A DNA stretch of 51,616 nt from a virus: the IMG/VR virus record IMGVR_UViG_3300042485_002515, positions 1-51,616 of that record. One strand, 5' to 3'. How positions within the stretch are numbered: position 1 is the first letter of the stretch; each line of letters opens with the position of its first letter. A program made the position numbers and the translations under genes. Positions 7,983-16,552 of the stretch are shown here, one piece after another. Below the pieces are notes generated by a model. It ran no database searches, had not been told where the DNA came from, and saw only the letters and a program-made list of their open reading frames with translations.

Positions 7983-10900
7983 ATGGCCGTTACAAGAATT
8001 AAGAATAATCAGATTACTGATAGTACAATTACTTTCCAAAAAATTGCGCCAGGAACACTGGTGGGGTCAGTTTTTAACGCCAATCTTAACTTAAATTCTA
8101 ATGTTACAATTACTGGAAATCTTTCGGTCAGCGGTAACACTACCACTGTTAATTCAATTGACACTACAGTTAACGATCCATTGATTGTTTTTAATAGTGG
8201 TTATGTTGGAGTACCTGCTTACGATGTAGGATTTTTAGCAGATCGAAGTTTAGGTACACTCGATAACTATGGTGGCGTAAATGCAGCCTTGGTATGGTCA
8301 GAATCTGATGGCGCATTTATCACAGTTTTAACCACCGAAACAGGAGCCACTAAAGGCTCTATTAACAGAAAATTTCAAGCAAATTTAATAACTGGAAATC
8401 TTACAGTTTCAAATGCAGCCACAATTCAGACAGCCAGAATTACCAATTTATCAGTTAGTAGTATTGCTGCTGTCAGTGGCAATCTTGTAGCAGCATCAGG
8501 CACAAATGCAACCAATTACACAACTGGTGCTATTGTAGTACCAGGCGGCGGTGGTGTAGGAATAACTGGCGACCTATGGGTGCAAGGACCAAGCACATTT
8601 GCCGGAAATATCACAGCTGGTAATATTCAACTTAGCGGCAATATTAATGTTCCTGTAGGTGGCACATTCTCTAACACTGGTGTATTCTTTGGTAATGCCG
8701 GCGGCATTGGTGCGTTATATGCAGGTACTACCACATACACAGCGTTACCAACTACTGTGCTTCAGATGTCTGGCAATGTTGACACTTATGCACAGGTTAA
8801 CTTTCAGAATATCAATAGTGGGACCAAAGCATCAACAGACTTTGTACTAACGGCAGACAACGGTAACGACACCGATGGATTTATTGATTTAGGTATAAAT
8901 TCAAGCACTTATAACGATGCCAATTACCCAGGATCATATGCAAACGACGGCTATCTAATTCATCATTCAGGATTAAGTACCGGTAATTTAGTAATCTTTT
9001 CACATACTGAAGGTTCAGCAATCAAACTTCACGTTGGGGATTATGGCGATGCCAACACCAAGGCCACCGTTACCAATATAGGATTCAGGGTAAACACCTC
9101 TACAGCCAGTTCGTCAACCACATCAGGTGCATTGATAGTGGATGGAGGAGCAGGAATCGCTGGTGCGGTGTATGCCGGCAGTATACAAAATACACCCATA
9201 GGCACAAGCACTGCCTCAAGTGGTTATTTTACAACATTAAATGCAACAAATGCCAGTACTGGCAACATTGTAATTTCTGGCGGATATATTAGTGCATTAA
9301 CTAATGCTTACATAACTACTGGCAGAACTGAAAACTTCAGCACAGGTAATGCACGAATCAGTGGCGGTAATATTGTAATGATTACAGGTGCTGGTGGCAA
9401 CACATATGTCACGGCCGATCATGTTGAAGCATTTGATACTAATTTTGGCAATGTTAATACAGAAAATGCTTATATTGCCAATATAATGGCACTAAACGGA
9501 ACCATAACAGGAATTACAAATTTTGCAACCAGTTTTGCGAATATTGCAGGCGGGTATCTTGATAATGTTGCCATTGGTGCAAATGTAGCAGGACCTGCAT
9601 CGTTTACTACAGCCAATGTTAGCAGCACGTTTAATGTTACCAACAGTACCGAGTCTACATCATCATCAACAGGCGCAGTGCAGATTACTGGTGGTGTTGG
9701 TATAGCCAAAAACTTGTATGTTGGGGGTAACGCAGTAGTAGCAGGCAACTTGGTGGTATTAGGAACTACAGCGAGCGTTGATAGCATTGATCTGATAGTA
9801 AAAGACAGTTCAGTTAAATTACATACCTTTGCCAATGGGGCACCTTTAACTACCAATGATGGCAGAGATATTGGTGTACTTGGAAACTATTATCTTGGAT
9901 CAGACAAATATTTCTTCTTTGGTCAAAAGAATAGTTCAACATACTTTGAATATTTTGCAGACGCCACTGAAGATAGTAGTAATGTTGTTAGTGGCACTTA
10001 CGGTACAATTAAGTCTGGCGGGCTAATTATATCAAATTCAACATCGTCGACTAATACTATTACAGGTGCAGTGACAGTAGCAGGCGGTGTGGGCATCACA
10101 GGCAACCTTAATGCCGGCACTATATATGCAGGTAGTATAAATGCCACACCAATTGGTAACGCTACTCCAAGCACTGGTGTGTTTACTACTTTGGTATCGA
10201 CCGGTGCTTCTACCCTTAACAGTTTAACAGTAAACAATCAAGCTGTCATTGCGACACTTAACGGTACTGCAAATGTATATCTTGCACCACAATCAGGCGC
10301 AGCCACAGTAACAATTAACCCATTAATTATTGGTACTATTGACAATATGTCAATTGGTGCCACTGCTGCTGCAAACGCATATGTTACCAATCAACGAGTG
10401 TCTACCAGTATCAATGCTCCTACCACCGGACCAATTTGGTTAAGTGCAGGCACAGGTACCAGCGGAATTCAAAACATTCCAATTGGTAGCGTTACTCCAA
10501 GCACTGGCGTATTTACACAAGCCAATGTACAAGGTCTATATGCAACAATATTGAATTCTACAACTGCCAATATCACAACGTTAGCAGTCACTTCTGGCCT
10601 AAGTACAGGTAATGCGGTAATTTCAGGTGGATATATTTCTGCGTTATCTAATGCTACTATCACTACAGGTAATGCAGCATCATTCTATGCAACGTCACTG
10701 AATGCTACCACCGCCAATATCACAGGTGCAGTAACATTTGGAAGTTTTACTACAGCAAATGCAGTTATCAGTGGCGGATTTATTTCAACAGTGGCCAATA
10801 TAACTGTTACAGATATTATTACTGCATCAACTGCAAATATTGGAACTTTAGTTACTACAGGCACAACAACTTCAGCCGGTAATATAGTTGGTAACAGCAG

Positions 10901-12227
10901 CACAACAAGTACCAGCACAACTACTGGTGCATTGGTATTAACCGGGTCTGGTGGCGCAGGTATTGGTGGAAATATCAATGTTGGGTTAGGTGCAACAATT
11001 AACAGTACTAAGTCTGCGTTTGACACCACTATTAGTGGACGTAATGAAAATACTTTATTATGGGCACACTCAGACTCTGTATACGACCAGGTGGTAATTG
11101 GCGGAAATTTAACTGTAGCAAATACAACTCAAGGCGCCAAACTGATAGTAAAAAGCAATGATTCGTTTATTGTTCCAGTAGGAACAAGCGCACAACGGCC
11201 AAGCGGTCAAGGATATACTGACGTTGATGGTATGTTAAGATTTAATTCAACCACCGGTATACTTGAGTATTACGGCAGTGGTCAATGGAATAATACCGGA
11301 TCAGCATTTACTGTTATTACAGCAAGAACTTTTGATGTAAGTACAGGCAATCCGTATGGTAATGTAGATGGAGTCAATTCAACTTTTACTTTAGCAGCAA
11401 ATGCAACAACATCTGGCACATTGGTTACAATTAACGGTGTTGTACAAATTCCAAGCTCTGCATACTCAGTAAGCGGAGCACAGTTGGTGTTTACCGAAGC
11501 ACCTGCTCTTGGTGACGTAATAGACACAAGAGTGTTAGCCACTACTTCTGTTGTAACTCAATTAGCAAGTGACAACGGATTTAATCAATTTGTTGCTAAT
11601 AATACCTGTTTAAGTTTTTATACTGGTAATGTTTCATTGGGCACTATTGAAAATTGGCGCATTGATACAAACGGTGATTTTTATCCAATTACACAATCAA
11701 ACATTGGAGCACCAAGTAATCGAGTTGATTATTTGTTCGCAAGTAATATCAATCTGAGTGGCGGCACAATCAGCGGAGTGGCACTAACTGGCGGTCCTAT
11801 TGATGACACACCAATTGGTGGTAATGTTGGTAACACTGGTAACTTCACTACCTTGACTGCTAATGTATTCCAGGCTAATACAAGTGTAACTATCATTGCA
11901 GGTTTAATGACCATTGATAATACCGCTAACACATCTATCGTAGGCGGAACAACAGGTATTATTGACACATTTGATAAAACTGTACATCGTAGTGGTAAAT
12001 TCTTTGTACAGGTAAGCAATGAAGGTACTGGCGAATATCAAGCCACAGAAGTTATTTGTGTACACGATGGCACAACTCCACAAGTGGCAACTTACGGTGT
12101 CACATTCACTGGCGCAGCTAATTTGGCTACATTTAGTGCAAATATTTCAGGTAACGATGTGAACTTAAATGCCACACCAGTTGGTAATGTAAACATAAAG
12201 ACATTTGCTACACTAATGAAGATATAA
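7983..12227 (+). CDS. Giant tail fibre protein
   Basis: 1414 residues, the largest gene of the window and very rich in Thr, Ser, Asn, Gly and Ala with almost no Cys. Residues ~40-60 hold the GNLSVSGNTTTVNSIDTTV fibre module. The motif [TI]PIG-x4-[ST]-[ST]G-x-FT recurs near 403 (TPIGTSTASSGYFTTL), 722, 833 and 1275, interspersed with ANAVISGGYIS-type shaft units like those of the preceding fibre. Near 1075-1185 are the W-ending motif and the LVTINGVVQIPSSAYSV module shared with neighbours. The C terminus (VHRSGKFFVQVSNEGTGEYQ onward) looks like a compact beta-sandwich, possibly the distal domain. It has its own promoter at 7943. Confidence 0.82.
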   Translation: MAVTRIKNNQITDSTITFQKIAPGTLVGSVFNANLNLNSNVTITGNLSVSGNTTTVNSIDTTVNDPLIVFNSGYVGVPAYDVGFLADRSLGTLDNYGGVNAALVWSESDGAFITVLTTETGATKGSINRKFQANLITGNLTVSNAATIQTARITNLSVSSIAAVSGNLVAASGTNATNYTTGAIVVPGGGGVGITGDLWVQGPSTFAGNITAGNIQLSGNINVPVGGTFSNTGVFFGNAGGIGALYAGTTTYTALPTTVLQMSGNVDTYAQVNFQNINSGTKASTDFVLTADNGNDTDGFIDLGINSSTYNDANYPGSYANDGYLIHHSGLSTGNLVIFSHTEGSAIKLHVGDYGDANTKATVTNIGFRVNTSTASSSTTSGALIVDGGAGIAGAVYAGSIQNTPIGTSTASSGYFTTLNATNASTGNIVISGGYISALTNAYITTGRTENFSTGNARISGGNIVMITGAGGNTYVTADHVEAFDTNFGNVNTENAYIANIMALNGTITGITNFATSFANIAGGYLDNVAIGANVAGPASFTTANVSSTFNVTNSTESTSSSTGAVQITGGVGIAKNLYVGGNAVVAGNLVVLGTTASVDSIDLIVKDSSVKLHTFANGAPLTTNDGRDIGVLGNYYLGSDKYFFFGQKNSSTYFEYFADATEDSSNVVSGTYGTIKSGGLIISNSTSSTNTITGAVTVAGGVGITGNLNAGTIYAGSINATPIGNATPSTGVFTTLVSTGASTLNSLTVNNQAVIATLNGTANVYLAPQSGAATVTINPLIIGTIDNMSIGATAAANAYVTNQRVSTSINAPTTGPIWLSAGTGTSGIQNIPIGSVTPSTGVFTQANVQGLYATILNSTTANITTLAVTSGLSTGNAVISGGYISALSNATITTGNAASFYATSLNATTANITGAVTFGSFTTANAVISGGFISTVANITVTDIITASTANIGTLVTTGTTTSAGNIVGNSSTTSTSTTTGALVLTGSGGAGIGGNINVGLGATINSTKSAFDTTISGRNENTLLWAHSDSVYDQVVIGGNLTVANTTQGAKLIVKSNDSFIVPVGTSAQRPSGQGYTDVDGMLRFNSTTGILEYYGSGQWNNTGSAFTVITARTFDVSTGNPYGNVDGVNSTFTLAANATTSGTLVTINGVVQIPSSAYSVSGAQLVFTEAPALGDVIDTRVLATTSVVTQLASDNGFNQFVANNTCLSFYTGNVSLGTIENWRIDTNGDFYPITQSNIGAPSNRVDYLFASNINLSGGTISGVALTGGPIDDTPIGGNVGNTGNFTTLTANVFQANTSVTIIAGLMTIDNTANTSIVGGTTGIIDTFDKTVHRSGKFFVQVSNEGTGEYQATEVICVHDGTTPQVATYGVTFTGAANLATFSANISGNDVNLNATPVGNVNIKTFATLMKI

Positions 12228-12257
12228 TAAGAATAATACATAGGGGAATATGGAACC

Positions 12258-13307
12258 ATGGCTAATAAAAATTTTGTAGTACACAATGGCTTAGAAGTAG
12301 GCGGAGTAAAAATATTTGCTGCCAATAGTGATATTGTTCTAAGCGGCAATGTTACATCTACTAATTCTGCCAGTGTGACTCAAATTGCAGTAACAAAATA
12401 TGTTATGCAGTTGCCTCCTGCATTAGGAGCTGGTGCGTGGTATAATTTAGGCACATTCAGTGTAAACAGCGGTGCAGGAGCAGGCGAGGCAGTAGAAATT
12501 ACTGTTATTGCTGGACAAGGTTATGCTGGCGACGCACAAGTTAAAGATATAATATCTGTTCGCTTTCAAAACGGTTCAAGTCCCAATATAGAGGCAAACT
12601 ATTACAGTCAAGGTTATCGTGAAGGCATCCAAGGTGTAAAAGTTAAGAGTGTTAACGGAGTCGGAACTGGAACAAGTTGGGATGTATTTGTTTATATAGC
12701 AACAGACCTTGGAAAAGGTTTTGCCGAAGTAAAAACAACTACCGATGCCAAATTTACTTGGATTCAAACTGCAGATAGTGATCCGGGAACTGCTGCGGCT
12801 AATTTGGTCGTGGCAACAAACAAGTTTGTCACTGCAACCAGTAATGTTGTAATTACAACTGGTAATTTGTATGTAGGCGGTAACATCTATCAACAAGGTC
12901 AACAGGTATCAACCAGTGTAGGAAACGGATTGACCACAGTTGTTATTAACGGTAATGGCACAAGCGGACCATTTAACTTAGGACAAACACCAGCCAATTC
13001 CGATCAGATTCAAGTTTGGTGGAACGGTATATATCAACCCAAAAGCACATATAGTTTAGCAGGCACCAATCTAACATTTACGGAACCAATTCCGTCTGGT
13101 TCGCGGGCCGAAGTTAAAATTTTAGCTGGTACAGGTGCCCAACAGTTAGGAACCTTAGAAGATGTTAATTTTACTCCATCGCCCACAGACGGGCAGTTCT
13201 TATCATACAATGCTGCCACTGGTAAATGGATTCCTGCAACTTCTGCAGCACAAGCAAGCGTTACAAGAACAGCTATTACCTATGCGGTTGTTTTTGGTGG
13301 GTTTTAA
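12258..13307 (+). CDS. Tail fibre / appendage protein
   Basis: 349 residues. N terminus NFVVHNGLEVGGVKIFAANS resembles the start of other fibre genes. Residues ~50-175 (YNLGTFSVNSGAGAGEAVEI; QGYREGIQGVKVKSVNGVG; DVFVYIATDLGKGFAEVKT) form a beta-sandwich. The ~200-290 segment contains the QVWWNGIYQPKSTYSL module found in the genes at 5578, 6009 and 7983. The C-terminal LEDVNFTPSPTDGQFLSYNA-type segment is a repeat motif common in phage fibres. No TAAATA promoter is found upstream; the gene follows 30 bp after the giant fibre and probably shares its transcript. Confidence 0.75.
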   Translation: MANKNFVVHNGLEVGGVKIFAANSDIVLSGNVTSTNSASVTQIAVTKYVMQLPPALGAGAWYNLGTFSVNSGAGAGEAVEITVIAGQGYAGDAQVKDIISVRFQNGSSPNIEANYYSQGYREGIQGVKVKSVNGVGTGTSWDVFVYIATDLGKGFAEVKTTTDAKFTWIQTADSDPGTAAANLVVATNKFVTATSNVVITTGNLYVGGNIYQQGQQVSTSVGNGLTTVVINGNGTSGPFNLGQTPANSDQIQVWWNGIYQPKSTYSLAGTNLTFTEPIPSGSRAEVKILAGTGAQQLGTLEDVNFTPSPTDGQFLSYNAATGKWIPATSAAQASVTRTAITYAVVFGGF

Positions 13308-13312
13308 AATAC

Positions 13313-13320
13313 GATAAATA
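13313..13320 (+). promoter_or_regulatory. Late promoter-like element
   Basis: GATAAATA, seven of eight matches to TATAAATA; predicted start near 13326, 16 bases before the ATG at 13342. Ribosome site GAGGA at about 13328-13332. No terminator precedes it and no hairpin covers the ribosome site. Confidence 0.65.
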
Positions 13321-13341
13321 TGGCATAGAGGAAAATTTATA

Positions 13342-15936
13342 ATGGCAAAGAAAACTTATTCATCGGGGTACATTTTTACAACAGGTACCAGTGGCAACAC
13401 ACAGATTACATTACCGGATCGAGTATCTCCGGAACAGTTATTACTGATTATTCACGTACCAAGTAAAACTGTCTTATACAATTTTAATGATACCACATTT
13501 AATGCGGTAACCTTTACAAATATACAAAGAGCTCTCACAGTTGCCGGAACCACTGCAAGCGGTAACACAGCAATAAGTATGACGAGTGGGCAGTTCAATA
13601 CATTAAACTATAATAGTACCGGTGTACAGCAAGGATGGCGTGTAACCGGCACAGGTATGCCCTCAAACGGTAATACTGTTGACTATACTGATGGCACAAA
13701 TATTATCTATTTGGATACACCTGCTACTGCAACAGGTACCAATGTCAGCCTCACGTACACTGATCGAAATTATCAAACCAGAGTAGGCAATATACCAGTA
13801 GATACAAGTGCTTACAGCTCTACTGATAAACTATTAATCATTGCAGATTCAGAACCGGCTCCTTTAGTATCATTTAGAGACTTTTTAGTTGATCCGGTTG
13901 GAAAATTACGGGTTAGTCAACCACAAAGTTTGATTGATACCGACTTTGAATACGGTCCACAGTCTACAAAATGGCAAACTATGAAGTTTATTAACAACTA
14001 TTTTGCCAGTTACGGCCGTAATACTGATGCACCCCTGAGTCAAACAGCCAACATAAGCACTATAGCCGGTAACGGTACATCTATAGTATCAATTACTACG
14101 TCTGCTTCTCACGGGCTAATAGAAGGACAACCCATTACGGTCGTTGGTACCACTGATGAACAAGCCAACGGAGAATTTTTAGTTTCTTTAATTAATTCAA
14201 CCACTTTCAGATATACCGGCACAGGAACCGTCACTGCAGGCAGCATAAATCAAAACGGAGTTGCAATTTATCCAGGGGCGTTTTTTACCGGAGCCAATAT
14301 TGGATTTGCAGCCGTAAAAACATTTGGTAACACCACAGTACAAGTTATTACAAATAGCAATCACGGATTAAAAGTCAACAACACATTGTCGGTGGTCAAC
14401 TTTAGTTGGGCAAACATTACAGGCGCTCAAACTATTGCCACAGTATCAAATACCAAGGCATTTGAATATACAGTTGGCACAACTTTAGGTACTACTTCAT
14501 TTGCAGCCAGTGCAGGTAATGTTTATGTTAGGCCGCAAGGGGTAGCATATGCCGCTCCGGTTGATGGCGGTATTACAATGACCACAAACGACACACAACC
14601 TAATAGTCGTATCATTAGACAAAGCCGTAAGTATTTTCGGTATCAGTCTGGTAAAGGTGTTCAAGTTTCGTTTGCTGTGGCATTTAATAATCCAGCACAG
14701 GCTGCAAGCAATATTCAAAACAGAGCTGGTGTATACGATGATCAAAACGGTGCATTCTGGGAATGGGATGGCTCTACGTTATGGGCAGTTCGTAGATCAA
14801 GTACAAGGCAGTTGTCAGGCACAATTACTGTGACCCGAGACTCGGGGGTTTTTTCAGGCAGTGGTACAGCATTTGACACCGAACTCAAGGCCGGAGATTT
14901 CATTGTGGTAAAAGGAAACAGTTACAAAGTTGTGTCGGTAAACAGTGCAACCAGTATTGATGTGGCTCCGGCCTATCGTGCAGACACATCAATTACGTCA
15001 TTGTCGGGCGTTAAAGTAAGCGTCACTATTGATGCACGTATTCCACAGAGTGGGTTTAACATTGACAAGGCTGATGGTACAGGCCCAACTGGTTTCAATT
15101 TGGACATCAACAAGATTCTCATGTATTACATTGATTATGCCTGGTATGGTGCGGGTACAATCCGTTACGGTGTCAAAGATCAAGACGGTGAAATTGCCTA
15201 CCTACACAAGTTTGTACACGGAAATAACAAAGTGGAAGCATACTTCCGTTCTGGTAACCTACCTGTAAGATACGAAGTGTTAAATGGAGAGACAGCACCA
15301 AGTGCACCACCTACCCTGTTCCATTGGGGTACTTCCATGATCATGGATGGTTTGTTTAACGAAGACCGCGGCTATACATTTAGTGCCACTGGACAATTAA
15401 ATACTATTAACCAATTTAGTCCATATACTATTTTGAATCTTAGATTGGCACCAACTGCGGATTCCGGCATTCCGGGCGGGTTTGGCGTAAGAGACTTGTG
15501 TAACCACATGCAAGTATGGCCGTTGAGTCTCGAAGTGGCAGCAAGTGATGCGTGTCAGATGCAAGTAATTTTAAATGGAATATTGAGTAATCCTGCACCA
15601 ACCTGGATAAATGTTGGAGGTAACAGTTTGTGTCAGTACGATGATTCGGCAACATTGACCACTGGCGGTGAAATAGTATGGCAAGGAATTATACCAGCGC
15701 CAGCACCACGACAAAATGCTGTAAATTATTCTGGTTCTCTTACTACTGGTGGAGTTAATTACAGTACCATTGTGTATGATTTATCAAAGGTAAAAGAACT
15801 TAACAACAGTTTGTTGGGTGGATTCAACACATTCCCAGACGGCCCAGACACACTTAGTGTAGTAGTTACTCCACTTAACAATAATATTCGTGTGTTTTCA
15901 AGAGCAGTGCTACGTTGGCAGGAAAATCAGGCCTAA
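13342..15936 (+). CDS. Large virion structural protein of appendage array
   Basis: 864 residues, not repeat-built like the other fibres. The segment SFRDFLVDPVGKLRVSQPQS (near 175-195) starts the central part. Two related modules follow, around SASHGLIEGQPITVVGTTDE (~255) and SNHGLKVNNTLSVVNFSWAN (~335). A third small barrel-like module contains GDFIVVKGNSYKVVSVNS (~515-535). The C-terminal third contains an aromatic-rich domain (DINKILMYYIDYAWYGAGT; FHWGTSMIMDGLFNEDRGY) and ends RVFSRAVLRWQENQA. Organisation suggests a collar, baseplate or fibre-base structural protein; I cannot name a T4 equivalent. It has its own promoter (13313). Confidence 0.72.
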   Translation: MAKKTYSSGYIFTTGTSGNTQITLPDRVSPEQLLLIIHVPSKTVLYNFNDTTFNAVTFTNIQRALTVAGTTASGNTAISMTSGQFNTLNYNSTGVQQGWRVTGTGMPSNGNTVDYTDGTNIIYLDTPATATGTNVSLTYTDRNYQTRVGNIPVDTSAYSSTDKLLIIADSEPAPLVSFRDFLVDPVGKLRVSQPQSLIDTDFEYGPQSTKWQTMKFINNYFASYGRNTDAPLSQTANISTIAGNGTSIVSITTSASHGLIEGQPITVVGTTDEQANGEFLVSLINSTTFRYTGTGTVTAGSINQNGVAIYPGAFFTGANIGFAAVKTFGNTTVQVITNSNHGLKVNNTLSVVNFSWANITGAQTIATVSNTKAFEYTVGTTLGTTSFAASAGNVYVRPQGVAYAAPVDGGITMTTNDTQPNSRIIRQSRKYFRYQSGKGVQVSFAVAFNNPAQAASNIQNRAGVYDDQNGAFWEWDGSTLWAVRRSSTRQLSGTITVTRDSGVFSGSGTAFDTELKAGDFIVVKGNSYKVVSVNSATSIDVAPAYRADTSITSLSGVKVSVTIDARIPQSGFNIDKADGTGPTGFNLDINKILMYYIDYAWYGAGTIRYGVKDQDGEIAYLHKFVHGNNKVEAYFRSGNLPVRYEVLNGETAPSAPPTLFHWGTSMIMDGLFNEDRGYTFSATGQLNTINQFSPYTILNLRLAPTADSGIPGGFGVRDLCNHMQVWPLSLEVAASDACQMQVILNGILSNPAPTWINVGGNSLCQYDDSATLTTGGEIVWQGIIPAPAPRQNAVNYSGSLTTGGVNYSTIVYDLSKVKELNNSLLGGFNTFPDGPDTLSVVVTPLNNNIRVFSRAVLRWQENQA

Positions 15937-15957
15937 TAGAAAAAGGAAACAAGAGCT

Positions 15958-16476
15958 ATGGCATTACAAAGAATTGATACAGCGTTTGGGCCTAATCCAA
16001 TTAGATTTAATGGAAACATTCAGCCACAAGCAAACGCAAACGTATATTTAGGCAATTTAACCTTTCGTTTTGCAACCATATATGGTGTTTCTCACAATGC
16101 CTTATATGCTGACTTGGCAGAAATGTATACTGCAGATCAGCTGTACGGTCCGGGCACTGTGGTGCAGTTTGGCGGCACTGAAGAAATTACTCAAGCACAA
16201 GCAGGCACAACCAGAGTAGCTGGAGTAGTTTCTACTAACCCTGCTTATTTGATGAACGACAGCTTGACTGGTAGTCATATAACAGCAGTGGCGCTTATTG
16301 GGCGGGTTCCGTGCCGAGTAGTAGGTCCAGTGGAAAAAGGCGATATGCTTGTGTCGGCTGGCAACGGATTTGCAAGTGCTTGCAGCACTCCAACCATTGG
16401 ATCAGTTATTGGTAAAGCATTAGAGAAATTTGATGGCGAAACAGGTACTGTGGAAGTGGTAGTTGGCCGGTTATAA
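15958..16476 (+). CDS. Short fibre with conserved C-terminal domain
   Basis: 172 residues. After ~45 residues of short N-terminal adaptor comes a domain (48-172) with ALYADLAEMYTAD, GPGTVVQFGG, TRVAGVVSTNPAYLMN, ALIGRVPCRVVGPVEKGDML and a final VEVVVGRL. The same domain closes the 419-residue fibre at 18440 (293-419). It resembles the C-terminal domain of many T4-like fibres; a relation to the self-cleaving G2/IMC fibre domains is possible but not shown. The short N terminus makes it look like a detached fibre tip. It ends the transcript: a strong terminator follows at 16495. Confidence 0.75.
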   Translation: MALQRIDTAFGPNPIRFNGNIQPQANANVYLGNLTFRFATIYGVSHNALYADLAEMYTADQLYGPGTVVQFGGTEEITQAQAGTTRVAGVVSTNPAYLMNDSLTGSHITAVALIGRVPCRVVGPVEKGDMLVSAGNGFASACSTPTIGSVIGKALEKFDGETGTVEVVVGRL

Positions 16477-16494
16477 TTTGGGCAATTTTGTAAC

Positions 16495-16518
16495 AAGGGC
16501 TCTTAGGAGCCCTTTTAT
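16495..16518 (+). terminator. Rho-independent terminator
   Basis: Eight-bp stem AAGGGCTC/GAGCCCTT (16495-16502 with 16507-16514), TTAG loop, followed by a T-rich run. It lies directly before the next late promoter. Confidence 0.9.
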
Positions 16519-16552
16519 TTTTTCCATAAATACAAAATATTATGGATAAAAG
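16518..16552 (+). promoter_or_regulatory. Late promoter nested in a hairpin
   Basis: CATAAATA (16525-16532), seven of eight to the late consensus. CCATA (16524-16528) pairs with TATGG (16541-16545) and the stem continues through T23-A46 and, after one T-T mismatch, four more A-T pairs (16518-16521 with 16548-16551). The weak ribosome site GGA (16544-16546) is in the 3' arm, and ATG 16553 follows directly. Predicted RNA start near 16538, in the loop. Confidence 0.6.
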
